64,000 bases of DNA from Mesorhizobium escarrei (GTDB taxonomy: Bacteria > Pseudomonadota > Alphaproteobacteria > Rhizobiales > Rhizobiaceae): positions 1 to 64,000 of the forward strand of contig NZ_CAKXZT010000149.1 in the NCBI RefSeq assembly GCF_935825525.1. The letters run 5' to 3'. The first letter of the stretch is position 1, and every line of letters begins with the position of its first letter. The position numbers and the translations under genes were made by a program. Positions 52,982 to 62,394 of this stretch are shown one piece after another. The notes beneath the pieces were generated by a model. It ran no database searches. It worked only from the letters and a program-made list of their open reading frames with translations, and was not told where the DNA came from.

Positions 52982-54034
52982 ATGCCCCGCGACGCTTCCG
53001 AACTGGCTCGCCGCCTGGCTCGCCACGCCGAGGCGGTATGCCGGCACTACCTGTCCAATGGTCGACGCCGAGGCCGCTACTGGACGGTGGGCGATGTGCG
53101 CAACACGCCCGGCCGGTCGATGTTCGTCCGGCTCAGCGGGCCGGACTCCGGTCCCCGTGCAGCCGGGCATTGGACTGATGCCGCCTCAGCCGAATATGGC
53201 GATCTCCTCGACGTCATCCGCGAGAGCTGCGGGCTCGTCGATTTCCGCGATGTCGCCGATGAGGCGCGGCGCTTTCTGAGCCTGCCGCAGCCCGAACTCC
53301 GCCGGGCCCCGACATCTGTTCGCACACCTGTTCCCGCCGGATCGCCCGAAGCGGCGCAGCGCCTCTTCGCCATGTCGCGATCGATCAGCGGCACGCTGGT
53401 CGCCACCTATTTGCGCAACCGCGGCATCAGGAACTTGCGCGGCACGGGTAGTCTTCGATTCCATCCGCGCTGCTACTATCGACTTGAGGGCGACGGCCCG
53501 ACCGAGACCTGGCCGGCGATGGTCGCCGCTGTCACCGATCTCGAAGGGACGATCACTGGAGCGCATCGTACCTGGCTTGCCCGCGACGGTTCCGGCAAGG
53601 CGCCGGTCGACACGCCGCGCCGCGCCATGGGTGGTCTCCTCGGCCATGCCGTCCGCTTCGGTGCGCCGCGCGAGGTCATGGCGGTCGGCGAAGGCATCGA
53701 GACGATGCTGTCGCTGCGCTGTGTGCTGCCTGCCATGCCGATGGCGGCCGCGCTCTCGGCCAACCACCTTGCCGCCCTTCTGCTCCCGCCGGCGCTGCGT
53801 CGGCTCTACATCGCCCGCGACGCCGACGCCGCAGGCGACACGGCGCTCGCGGCATTGACCGAACGCGCCGAAGCAGCAGGCATTGAGGCGCTTGCCCTGT
53901 CTCCACGGATGGGCGACTTCAACGAGGACCTGCGTGCATTCGGCCTCCGCGCGCTCCGGGCGGCATTGCGCATCCAACTCGCGCCCCAGGATGTCGTTCG
54001 CGTCATGCGTCAGGGAACGGCCAGGACAGTGTGA
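52982..54034 (+). CDS. Toprim-domain (DUF7146) primase/helicase-like protein, intact second copy
   Basis: 350 aa from the ATG at 52982 with GGGAGGT upstream. An N-terminal DUF7146 region (VGDVRNTPGRSMFVRLSG, then YGDLLDVIRESCGLVDFRDV) is followed by a toprim fold with acidic motifs VGEGIETMLSL (Glu about 238) and YIARDADAAGD (about 277-287). Toprim domains act in primases, topoisomerases and nucleases; in ICEs this protein probably aids element replication or single-strand processing. It is diverged (roughly 70% by eye at the DNA level) from the split copy that brackets it. Confidence 0.85.
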   Translation: MPRDASELARRLARHAEAVCRHYLSNGRRRGRYWTVGDVRNTPGRSMFVRLSGPDSGPRAAGHWTDAASAEYGDLLDVIRESCGLVDFRDVADEARRFLSLPQPELRRAPTSVRTPVPAGSPEAAQRLFAMSRSISGTLVATYLRNRGIRNLRGTGSLRFHPRCYYRLEGDGPTETWPAMVAAVTDLEGTITGAHRTWLARDGSGKAPVDTPRRAMGGLLGHAVRFGAPREVMAVGEGIETMLSLRCVLPAMPMAAALSANHLAALLLPPALRRLYIARDADAAGDTALAALTERAEAAGIEALALSPRMGDFNEDLRAFGLRALRAALRIQLAPQDVVRVMRQGTARTV

Positions 54035-54362
54035 CAGATGGCGGTTTTGGACCGTCTGGTCGATCCGGCGAGGCCCATGCCGGACAAAGCCGCGCCGACC
54101 TTCTAGTGGTAGAAATCACTTTTGGTACCCGCGACGGAACACCGGATTCGACCCGAGAAGCGGAAGCTCGCTTGCGTCGGGTCAATTCACGGCCGTGACC
54201 CTTCCGTCGGATAATTTGAAGGGAAGCAATGACCCCGAAGCCGACGCTTAGGAAGCGAACCTCGAACGGCGACTTTTTTAACCCAAGCGGACATTTAGCC
54301 GAGGCGGGCCGCTAAGCACTCTGCCCGTTTACGTGCAGAGGTTTGGGGCATACGGTTGTTGG
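54035..54362. promoter_or_regulatory. Gap between toprim gene and cargo operon
   Basis: About 330 bases with no coding frame of merit. It probably contains the promoter for the isomerase-HupE-DUF3604 operon that follows. No hairpin or box stood out. Confidence 0.35.
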
Positions 54363-55241
54363 ATGAAGCTGCTTCGAGAGCCGTTAGTTCATTTTGTAAT
54401 TGCGGGCGTGGTGTTGTTTTCCGCCTATGCCTGGCTGAATGGGAGCAGGCCCGCATCGGACGGCGTAGAGCCGGTACGGATAAGCGCTGGCCAGATTCAA
54501 TGGCTGAGGCAAACCTATTCCAGCCAATGGCTGAGGCCGCCGGATGCCAATGAGCTTCAGGGGCTGGTAAACGATCTCGTCAACGAAGAACTGCTTGCCC
54601 GCGAGGCGCAGACGATGGGCCTCGGTGAAGACGATACGATCGTCCGCCGCCGGCTGGCCCAGAAGCTGAAATTCCTCGTCGAGGATACGTCGCGGCTGGC
54701 CGAGCCGACAGACGCAGAGCTGCGCCAGTATTTCGAGGCCAATGCGGCGCGTTTCGAGGACAGCCCTCGGGTGTCGTTCACCCAAATCTATTTCAATCCG
54801 GAAACCCGCAAGGATGCGGCTGAGGATGCCGGGCTGGTCCTTGCCGGGCTGAGCGCCAACGCCGGCGACGATGGGGCGGAACTCGGAGACCGGTTCCTGC
54901 TAGAAGCAGAGATGAGGCAGGTTGACAGACAGGCCATCGCCAACGCCTTCGGAGATGAGTTCGCCGATGCGCTGCTGACGTCGCAGCTCGGCAAATGGGT
55001 TGGGCCGCTAAAGTCGGGATACGGCACGCATCTCGTTTTCGTGAGCGCAAGGGACCCTGTCCGAAAGCCGGCGTTCGAGGCGGTGCGTGACGAGGTGATC
55101 GCAGAGTGGCGGCGCGAGAGCGAACAGAAGGTGAGCGCCGACTACCTTGCCCGACTGCGCGGGAAATACGGTGTGGAGTTGGACGATAGCGTGAAGGCGC
55201 AGCTCGAGCCGTTGCCGGCGGCAGATGTGTTGATGCGATGA
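54363..55241 (+). CDS. Membrane-anchored parvulin-type peptidyl-prolyl isomerase
   Basis: 292 aa from the ATG at 54363. One N-terminal membrane anchor (HFVIAGVVLFSAYAWL), a SurA-like helical region (residues 40-125, LVNDLVNEELLAREAQTMGL) and a C-terminal parvulin domain (RVSFTQIYFNPETRKDAAED, LGKWVGPLKSGYGTHLVFV). It should act on periplasmic or exported proteins. ATGA overlap with the HupE-like gene suggests it folds that operon's products. Confidence 0.85.
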   Translation: MKLLREPLVHFVIAGVVLFSAYAWLNGSRPASDGVEPVRISAGQIQWLRQTYSSQWLRPPDANELQGLVNDLVNEELLAREAQTMGLGEDDTIVRRRLAQKLKFLVEDTSRLAEPTDAELRQYFEANAARFEDSPRVSFTQIYFNPETRKDAAEDAGLVLAGLSANAGDDGAELGDRFLLEAEMRQVDRQAIANAFGDEFADALLTSQLGKWVGPLKSGYGTHLVFVSARDPVRKPAFEAVRDEVIAEWRRESEQKVSADYLARLRGKYGVELDDSVKAQLEPLPAADVLMR

Positions 55242-56251
55242 CGCCGCACCGGTTCCTCCTGCGTCTTCTGGTTGCCTTCTGCGCAGCCGCTGCATCGCTT
55301 GTCGGTGCCGCGGCCCATGAAGTCCGGCCGGCCTATCTCGATGTCCGCGAAGAAACGCCGGGCGTGTTCAGCGTGTTGCTGAAGACGCCCATGCAGGGCG
55401 ACGCGCGGCTGGCCTTGTCCGCGGCATTTTCGGGCAATGTGGTGAAGCTCACGCCGGTCGTCTCGCGGCCGACCGGCGACGCGATGCTGCAGACTTGGGA
55501 AGTACGCGCCGTCGAACCGTTGGAGGGCCAGGCGATATCGATCGACGGCCTCCAAAACACGATGACCGATGCGCTGGTGCGCATCGAATTCCTCGATGGT
55601 TACGTCTGGCTGGAGAAGCTCACGCCGGGAGCGCCCGGCGCGACGATCCCGGCCTCGCAAAGCAGCTGGACCGTGGCGAAAACCTATGTCTCAAGCGGCA
55701 TCGAGCATATCCTTCTCGGCTTCGACCATCTGCTGTTCGTCGCCTCTCTGATGCTGATCGTGCGGGATTGGCGCATGCTGGTGAAAACCGTCACCGCCTT
55801 CACGGTGGCGCATTCGATAACGCTCACGTTCGCAACGCTCGGCTGGGCGACGCTGCCCTCTGCACCGGTCGAGGTGATGATCGCGTTCAGCATCGTGCTT
55901 GTCGGCACGGAAATCGTCCGGATGGAGCGCGGCCAGACCAGCCTGACCATCAGCTGGCCCTGGGTCGTGGCTTTCGTGTTCGGGCTTCTGCATGGGTTCG
56001 GTTTCGCCGGCGCACTTGTCGATCTCGGCCTGCCGCGCGGCGACATCCCGCTTGCGCTGTTCTCCTTCAACGTCGGTGTCGAACTCGGCCAACTCATGTT
56101 CATAACGGCGATTCTTACAATCGTCGCCGTGGCCAAGCGGTTCTTCACGATCCCACGGCAGGCCGTCATCGCATCTGCATATGGGATCGGCACAATGGCG
56201 GCATTCTGGGGCGTCGAACGCATCGACGCGATGCTGCGAGTGGGCGGATAG
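55238..56251 (+). CDS. HupE/UreJ-family membrane protein
   Basis: 337 aa. Signal peptide (to AAAHE), an N-terminal periplasmic beta-rich domain (about 26-130) and then about seven membrane helices with the HupE/UreJ pattern (SGIEHILLGFDHLLFVASLM, VAHSITLTFATLG, FGLLHGFGFAGALVDLG, FNVGVELGQ) carrying conserved His and Asp/Glu residues. The family includes nickel permeases of hydrogenase/urease clusters, but this extended version occurs without either enzyme. Metal transport is a reasonable but unproven guess. Confidence 0.85.
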   Translation: MTPHRFLLRLLVAFCAAAASLVGAAAHEVRPAYLDVREETPGVFSVLLKTPMQGDARLALSAAFSGNVVKLTPVVSRPTGDAMLQTWEVRAVEPLEGQAISIDGLQNTMTDALVRIEFLDGYVWLEKLTPGAPGATIPASQSSWTVAKTYVSSGIEHILLGFDHLLFVASLMLIVRDWRMLVKTVTAFTVAHSITLTFATLGWATLPSAPVEVMIAFSIVLVGTEIVRMERGQTSLTISWPWVVAFVFGLLHGFGFAGALVDLGLPRGDIPLALFSFNVGVELGQLMFITAILTIVAVAKRFFTIPRQAVIASAYGIGTMAAFWGVERIDAMLRVGG

Positions 56252-56253
56252 CG

Positions 56254-57012
56254 ATGAAAGCACTGACGAATCCGAGAAGGGCAGGTGTTCTGGGCGTGGC
56301 CGTGGCAGCGGGGTTGATGGCCACTGCGCCTGCACATGAAGCGTTTGCGTGTGGCTATCACGATCCTCAGTCGGTTAGCCGCGGCTTCCTGAATTGGACC
56401 TATCCGGATTCGCTCCACGTGATCGGCGCGATATCGAGGGAGGTCGCGGCTCGCCGGCTGCCCCTACCGCACTTCGATCAGGTCGGAGTGGATTTGTTCG
56501 GACGCAGATATCGCGCGACGAAGATTGCCCTGGATCGGTTCGGCGAAATGCTCCGCACCGCGTCTCCCACTCAATCGCAACCGATCTCCCTGGTCCTGGT
56601 CGAGCCGATGCTCTGGACTCGCTTCGAGCGGAGTGCCGATAGCCTGCACGCGAAGGTCCATGTTTCCGGCGCCGAGCCTGGCGATCTGGTGCTTGTCTCA
56701 GGCGAAGCGGTCTTAGGCGAGATCGCCGCGCGACGGCTAAGCTTCGGCGATGCCGTTGAGCGGGGCACGGTGCGACTCTACGGGACCGAGCCGCAGATTG
56801 CTGAATTCGTCCTCACGTTCGGGCAGGTCGGCGGGTCCGACGGCCATGCCGATATTCAGCAACCGCCGGACGCTTCGCTGTTCACTGCATCGGCTGGGCA
56901 GACCGGTCTGGCGGCGCAGCAGTCATTTCCGGCAGACACCACGCCCGCCGAACTCGGGTGCACTCCTGACCATCAAAAGACTTCGTTCCATAGGGAGAGA
57001 GACCATGATTAG
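56254..57012 (+). CDS. Exported hypothetical protein of the cargo operon
   Basis: 252 aa from the ATG at 56254, 2 bases after the HupE-like stop. A signal peptide ends near HEAFACG. The mature part begins CGYHDPQSVSRGFLNWTYPD, with FLNWTYPDSLHV repeated in relatives as far as I can tell, but I recognise no catalytic motif. The C-terminus is acidic/Thr-rich. Its last 8 bases overlap the DUF3604 gene start. It is likely a periplasmic partner of the HupE-like and DUF3604 proteins. Confidence 0.7.
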   Translation: MKALTNPRRAGVLGVAVAAGLMATAPAHEAFACGYHDPQSVSRGFLNWTYPDSLHVIGAISREVAARRLPLPHFDQVGVDLFGRRYRATKIALDRFGEMLRTASPTQSQPISLVLVEPMLWTRFERSADSLHAKVHVSGAEPGDLVLVSGEAVLGEIAARRLSFGDAVERGTVRLYGTEPQIAEFVLTFGQVGGSDGHADIQQPPDASLFTASAGQTGLAAQQSFPADTTPAELGCTPDHQKTSFHRERDHD

Positions 57013-58939
57013 GAAATTGCTCGAAACGACGTGCCTTGGCTTGCTAGCCGCCTCTATCGGTACGGCGGCGCTTGCGCAGGATGCCGGCACCTACAGTGTC
57101 GAGGAAGCAGAGAAGGCCTTCAAGGCCAGGCCATACTCGCCCTACGCCGAACGCAATTTTCCGAGGCGTCCGCTGTTTGGCGACACGCATTTGCACACGA
57201 CGCTCTCCTTCGACGCCGGGGCAGCCGGGGCTCGGCTAGGCCCACGAGAGGCTTATCGTTTCGCCAAAGGGGAGGAAGTCATTTCCTCGACCGGGCAGCC
57301 GGCGAGGCTGTCGCGTCCACTCGACTTCCTGGTCGTAGCGGATCATTCCGACAATATGGGATTCTTCGGCGATTTCCTGGCCGGAAAACCTGAAATTCTG
57401 CAGAATGCACAAGCCCGCGAGTGGTACGACATGATGCAGTCAGGTAAGGCCGCCGAGGCCGCGTGGGACATTGTCGTGACCTTTTCGCAGGGAAAGTTCC
57501 CGCCGGATATCATTTACCAGCCAGGCAACCCGGCCTACCGATCGACATGGCAGGGCATCATCGCGGCGGCCGAGGAGGCCAACGATCCGGGACAGTTCAC
57601 CGCTTTCATAGGCTACGAGTGGACGTCTCTCGAAAAGGGCAACAACCTGCATCGCAACGTCATCTTCCGCGACGGTGGCGAAAAGGCCGGTCTCATTGAG
57701 CCCTACACGACGCAGCCGCCACTCGGCAGCAACAACCCGCGCGATCTCTGGAAGTGGCTGCACAACTATGAAGACAGGACGGGCGGCAGTGCTCTTGCCA
57801 TCGCCCATAACGGCAACCTCAGCAACGGGACGATGTTTCCGCTGGTCGAGTCGTTCACCGGCAAGGAAATAGAACGGGAATATGCCGAGCAGCGCGCCCG
57901 CTGGGAAGTGCTCTACGAAACTACCCAGATGAAGGGCGACGGTGAGAGCCATCCGACGCTCTCACCCAACGACGAGTTCGCCAATTTCGAGAAGTGGGAG
58001 AAGGGCAACCTCGACCTCAGCGAGGCGAAGAAGCCGGAGATGCTGGAGTTCGAGTACACGCGCTCGGCGCTCAAGAACGGGCTGAAACTGGAAGCCGAGC
58101 TTGGCGTCAATCCCTACAAGTTTGGCTTGGTCGGAAGCACCGACGCCCATACAGGCCTTGCCACCGCCGACGACGATAATTTCTTTGGCAAGATCTCGAC
58201 GTCCGAACCGAGCCCCGAGCGTGCCATGCATCCTTTCATGACGAACCCCAAGCTCGGGCTCAAGATCATGGGTTGGGAGACGACCGCCTCCGGCTATGCA
58301 GCGGTGTGGGCCCAGGAGAACACCCGCGCCTCGATCTTCGATGCCATGAAGCGGCGCGAAACCTACGCCACCACAGGGCCGCGCATGCTGGTCCGCTTCT
58401 TCGGCGGTTTCGATTTCGTCGCCGCGGACGCCGATAGCCGCAGCCCAGCAATCGCGGGCTACACCAAGGGCGTGCCGATGGGCGGAGATCTGACCAACGC
58501 ACCTGCCGGCAAGGCACCGACATTCCTGGTCGCGGCTCTGAAGGATCCAATCGGCGCGAACCTTGACCGCTACCAGATCGTCAAGGGCTGGCTCGACGCA
58601 GCAGGCGAGGTGCACGAGATGGTCTACGACGTAGCATGGTCGGGTGATCGCACGCCTGGCGCTGATGGAAAAGTGCCGTCGGTCGGAGATACGGTCGACG
58701 TTGCGAACGCGACCTGGACCAATACGATTGGCGGTCCGGAACTGATCGCGGTCTGGACCGACCCCGAGTTCGACCCGGCGCAAAGGGCTTTCTACTACGG
58801 CAGGGTGATCGAGATTCCGACGCCGCGCTGGACCGCCTACGACGCCAAATACTACGGGATCACCATGCCCGAAGGGACGAGGATGACCACCACCGAGCGT
58901 GCTTATACCTCGCCGATCTGGTACACGCCGGGATTGTAG
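57005..58939 (+). CDS. DUF3604 protein, exported PHP-like putative metalloenzyme
   Basis: 644 aa from the ATG at 57005 (GGGAGAGA upstream), overlapping the previous stop. Signal peptide to ALAQDAG. Metal-site-like motifs of the PHP superfamily: GDTHLHT (about residue 59), VADHSDNMGF (about 112), IAHNGN and GSTDAHTG (about 378). Together these give His/Asp ligands for two or three metals, as in PHP phosphoesterases. The substrate is unknown. It is the main enzyme of the inserted cargo operon. Confidence 0.85.
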   Translation: MIRKLLETTCLGLLAASIGTAALAQDAGTYSVEEAEKAFKARPYSPYAERNFPRRPLFGDTHLHTTLSFDAGAAGARLGPREAYRFAKGEEVISSTGQPARLSRPLDFLVVADHSDNMGFFGDFLAGKPEILQNAQAREWYDMMQSGKAAEAAWDIVVTFSQGKFPPDIIYQPGNPAYRSTWQGIIAAAEEANDPGQFTAFIGYEWTSLEKGNNLHRNVIFRDGGEKAGLIEPYTTQPPLGSNNPRDLWKWLHNYEDRTGGSALAIAHNGNLSNGTMFPLVESFTGKEIEREYAEQRARWEVLYETTQMKGDGESHPTLSPNDEFANFEKWEKGNLDLSEAKKPEMLEFEYTRSALKNGLKLEAELGVNPYKFGLVGSTDAHTGLATADDDNFFGKISTSEPSPERAMHPFMTNPKLGLKIMGWETTASGYAAVWAQENTRASIFDAMKRRETYATTGPRMLVRFFGGFDFVAADADSRSPAIAGYTKGVPMGGDLTNAPAGKAPTFLVAALKDPIGANLDRYQIVKGWLDAAGEVHEMVYDVAWSGDRTPGADGKVPSVGDTVDVANATWTNTIGGPELIAVWTDPEFDPAQRAFYYGRVIEIPTPRWTAYDAKYYGITMPEGTRMTTTERAYTSPIWYTPGL

Positions 58940-58987
58940 AGGCAGCAGTCGGCATCGAGCATCCGGAAAGAAAAAACGGGGATCGCT

Positions 58988-59359
58988 ATGCCGGTCGCAT
59001 TGTTGCTTGCAGTCGCCGCATTCATCGAGGCAGCCACGGGCGCTGCCTTGGTTGTCGCGCCGAGTACGGTTGGCTTCTTGCTACTCGGTAACGGTCTGTC
59101 CGGTACGGGGCTGAGCGTCGGCCGCCTAGCCGGTATCGCGCTGCTCGCTCTGGCCGCGGGTAGCTGGGTTGGCCGGCAGGAGCCAGGCAGGAATGCAGCG
59201 CTCGCAGCCATGCTGACCTACAACGTCCTGGCCGCAATCTATCTCGCGTATCTCGGTGTCGAAGGTGCCCAGGTCGGAAAACTGTTGTGGCCGGCGGTTG
59301 CTGCCCACGCAGGTCTGGGCCTGCTTCTGGCGCGTGCCTGGCTTTCTTATCAGCCCTGA
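58988..59359 (+). CDS. Small four-helix membrane protein
   Basis: 123 aa, nearly all hydrophobic: helices at about 2-22, 45-62, 70-90 and 98-118, with loops GRQEPGRN and GVEGAQ. No family is recognised with confidence. Its stop codon (TGA 59357-59359) uses bases of the split toprim gene, so the gene ends exactly on the insertion junction and may have lost its natural end. Confidence 0.65.
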   Translation: MPVALLLAVAAFIEAATGAALVVAPSTVGFLLLGNGLSGTGLSVGRLAGIALLALAAGSWVGRQEPGRNAALAAMLTYNVLAAIYLAYLGVEGAQVGKLLWPAVAAHAGLGLLLARAWLSYQP

Positions 59360-60203
59360 CGCCGCCACCGGCGAGCACGGCGACCTTCTCGACCTCATCC
59401 GTGAGAGCTGCGGCCTCGTCGACTTCACGGACATCGTTAACGAGGCGCGGGCCTTCCTCAGAATGCAGCCTTACGAGCCTGAGCCTCAGTCCCGCCAGCG
59501 GCTGGCACGAATGCCGACCGGATCGCTCGAAGCAGCCCGCCGCCTCCTCGGCAGGTCGAAGCCGATTTTGGGCACAATCGTCGAAGCGTATTTGCGTGAA
59601 CGCGGCATTGCGCATTTGCAGGAAACAGAACGCCAGCGGTCCCACCCCCGCTGCTATTATCGGCCTGACAAGCACAGCCCGCCCGAAGCCTGGCCCGCGA
59701 TGATCGCCGCTGTCACCGATCTCAACGGCCAGATCACTGGAGCGCACAGGACGTGGCTCGACCCCAGTGGCCGCGGTAAGGCCCCGATCGACACCCCGCG
59801 ACGGGCAATGGGCGCCCTTCTCGGCAATGCGGTGCGGTTGGGCATAGGTGACGACGTCATGGCAGCCGGCGAAGGGATCGAGACCGTCTTGTCGCTCCGT
59901 TCGGTCCTTCTTGACATGCCGATGCTGGCGGCACTTTCCGCTGCCCATCTAGCCGCTGTCTTATTCCCGCCGAGGCTCCGCAGATTGTATATCGCCCGCG
60001 ACAATGATCCGGCCGGGGACTGGGCATGCAACACGCTCACTGCGCGGGCGCGCACTGCCGGCATCGACACGATTATGCTGTCGCCACAGCGAAGCGACTT
60101 CAACGACGATCTCCGCAATCTCGGCCTCGAGGCCCTGCGGACGGCAATCCGGATGCAGGTCGCGCCCGACGACGTTGGCCGCTTGATGTCGAACGCGGCA
60201 TAG
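59358..60203 (+). pseudogene. 3' part of the split toprim/primase-like gene
   Basis: It starts in mid-protein with DAATGEHGDLLDLIRESCGL, followed by EAYLRERGIAHL and the toprim motifs AGEGIETVLSL and YIARDNDPAGD, ending RLMSNAA. The reading frame matches that of 52683-52874, so the two pieces would join to a normal length gene (about 345 aa). It has no ribosome-binding site or N-terminal domain of its own; the frame upstream runs through the membrane-protein gene. Confidence 0.85.
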
Positions 60204-60517
60204 GACGCAGGATCGCATTGGCGAAATCGCACCAACGTGGCTCGCGGGCTTGGCTCCCCCTTGGCGCCGGCGAGGAACGCGACCCGGCCTTCGAGAGGGC
60301 GATCGGCCGGCAAACGGCTCCGACCGACAATGCCTGCGGCCGGCTATTTTCCGCCGCCCTTTGGGCTTTGCAGCGCGAAACAAAATAGCCGGCCTTTCGT
60401 CATCCTTCGCTGCCGCTTCGGCCCGCGCTTCGCTTCGGGTGCAGGTCGTCGCGCCCGCCGGCTTTCGTCGCCAGAAGGCCGCGAAGGTCGCGGTCATATC
60501 CGGCGAAGGAGAATACA
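60204..60517 (+). promoter_or_regulatory. Leader region with long inverted repeat before DUF2493 gene
   Basis: A perfect 13-bp inverted repeat (GGCCGGCTATTTT at 60338-60350 and AAAATAGCCGGCC at 60382-60394) with a 31-base loop lies 120 bases before the DUF2493 start. The rest is GC-rich with no clear coding frame. It may be a regulatory leader or attenuator. Confidence 0.45.
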
Positions 60518-61444
60518 ATGAGCGACCGCGATCCCGACTTCGAGCCCGCCCAGGCGTCATCCCCGATGCACCAGGTTCTTACCGAACTCCAGCTCTATGG
60601 CTACCGTCCCTTTGCAGATGAGCCGGATCCTCGGCCTCTGCCGGAAGCCGACGTCGTCGCCGGCGCAATCAGCGACATCTTTACGACGCTGGTAGTGGCG
60701 CTCGCCGACACCCGACTCGAGCCCGACCTCAATGATTTGCTGTGGTCAGCAGTCAACATCTTTCACCGTGCCAGCGGCCGCATCGAACGCGAGCTCGATG
60801 ACAACGAGCAGGCGCAGCGCCGCAGCCAGCGCGAACAGGACGGCAGCGAAGTGAAATCCGTCGAGCTGGAACGCCTGACCGCCGAGGGGCGGACGCTGGT
60901 CGAGCGCCGCGATGTCTTCGAACTGATGCGCGATGAGGCTGCCGAGCACTACGAGCACCACACCGGATCAAGCTGGAAACCGCGCAGTGGGTCGATGACC
61001 AACCACAAGGCGGTGACATCTGCAATGATCGATAGTCGGGATTTCCTCGCTGCGAAAAAGCGGGCTGAAACGCAGGTTCTGCTACCACCAGGGCCGAAGA
61101 TCGCCTTCACCGGCGGACTCGACTTCAATGATCATGGCCTGATTTGGGCCAAGCTCGACCAGGTCCACGCCAAGCACCCCGATATGGTGCTCATGCACGG
61201 CAAATCGCCGAAGGGCGCCGAAAAGATCGCCTCCCTCTGGGCGGACCATCGCAATGTGCCGCAGATCGGTTTTGCGCCCGACTGGACCAAACACGGCCGT
61301 GCCGCCCCCTTTAAACGCAATGACCAGATGCTCGACGTTCTGCCAATCGGCGTGATGCTGTTCCCCGGCAGCGGTATCCAACGCAACCTCGCTGACAAAG
61401 CCCGTAAGCTCGGCATCCCAGTCTGGCAGTTCGGCGGCGGGTGA
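60518..61444 (+). CDS. DUF2493 protein
   Basis: 308 aa, ATG with GAAGGAG upstream. An N-terminal helical/charged region (1-180) precedes a C-terminal DUF2493/SLOG-like Rossmann domain (KIAFTGGLDFNDHGLIWAKL, VLMHGKSPKGAEKIASLWAD, VLPIGVMLFPGSGIQRNLAD). SLOG-type domains bind nucleotides or nucleotide-sugar ligands. It is common on rhizobial plasmids and ICEs near DUF932 and toprim genes; its role is unknown. Confidence 0.88.
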   Translation: MSDRDPDFEPAQASSPMHQVLTELQLYGYRPFADEPDPRPLPEADVVAGAISDIFTTLVVALADTRLEPDLNDLLWSAVNIFHRASGRIERELDDNEQAQRRSQREQDGSEVKSVELERLTAEGRTLVERRDVFELMRDEAAEHYEHHTGSSWKPRSGSMTNHKAVTSAMIDSRDFLAAKKRAETQVLLPPGPKIAFTGGLDFNDHGLIWAKLDQVHAKHPDMVLMHGKSPKGAEKIASLWADHRNVPQIGFAPDWTKHGRAAPFKRNDQMLDVLPIGVMLFPGSGIQRNLADKARKLGIPVWQFGGG

Positions 61445-62394
61445 CCGCCGCCGCCTATCTCCGGCCGCTTTGCAGACGATGCGGTAGTCGCGCACCGGGA
61501 TACTGATGCGTTGAATGCGCACATATCTCTCCCTCGGGATCACGAGCGTGGACCAACCGCACAACCCAATTAGGCAATAGCTCGCGATCAGGTTGAACGC
61601 CGACTGGGCCGTACCGCAGCGCTCCACAAGAGCCTCTTGCCATCAGGCCATACCCTCCTGCGAGACCGGCAAGAGGCGAATGGCCCGTGGAATCTGTCCG
61701 CAGTCCTAAGGCCTCCGCAAGATCATCTCGAGAAGCCTGATAGGCAGCTATAATAGCACTGGCGTCCACATTGCTGAGCGGTCCCTCCTCGCGGTGATGA
61801 TTGCCGAGCATCAAGTCACCTATGGCGTCGTTAAACACCACTGTGCCGTCGGGAACTGGCAGTCGCCTCTCCCGTTGTGGCGTTCGTCCTCGGCAGGTGA
61901 GTTGGCACGCATGAGCAGCTCGGTCCGATCATGTCCTCGCCTTATTGGAGCGTTTGGACCAGGTCGGCGTCACACGTCGGGCATCATGTTCCGAGTGCGA
62001 CGATGGCGCAGCTTCCGAAAATTCCAAAAGGCTGCGGGACGAGGGCATCGCCGCCCGTTTAAGCTCCGGCCAAAGATCATTGAAGTCGGGATGAATGCGC
62101 CACGCTCTCCGTTGATCTGTTTCTGACAGTCGACCGCTCCAAACGGCCTCTCAAGGGGCTGATCTGGCCGAAGGCCGGCTGCGCCTCGACCGCCTATGCC
62201 GCAACGGCGCGATTACTACTTTCTTCCCCTGGGCTGCGCCCATTCCTCGCGAAACAACAAAGTCGGTCTCGCGCCATCCTACGCTGGCGCTGCGGCCCGC
62301 AAGCGGGTGCGGCGTCGGTCGCCTTCGGCCTGTGGATCGCCATCGAGATCCTATGAGTAATGGCGGCGACCTGCTCTGATGCAGCGGGTATTGT
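61445..62394. other. Degraded stretch between DUF2493 and the IS110 element
   Basis: About 950 bases with short frames on both strands and no convincing start. Leftward pieces in two frames (IIAAYQASRDDLAEALGLR at about 61,690-61,750 and LIGLCGWSTLVIPRERYV at about 61,525-61,580) may belong to one frameshifted gene. Near 62,150-62,360 a rightward frame reads GLIWPKAGCASTAYA, ending in LWIAIEIL. The bases at 62,219-62,265 recur, imperfectly, at 63,941-63,988 on the other side of the IS. Confidence 0.4.

Noticed and set aside
55495..56253. Upstream extension of the frame containing the exported hypothetical protein
   Set aside because: This part overlaps the HupE/UreJ gene in another frame and lacks family features; a signal peptide begins at the ATG 56254.
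57440..57952. Leftward 170-codon frame inside the DUF3604 gene
   Set aside because: Antisense shadow of a well-supported gene with signal peptide and metal-site motifs.
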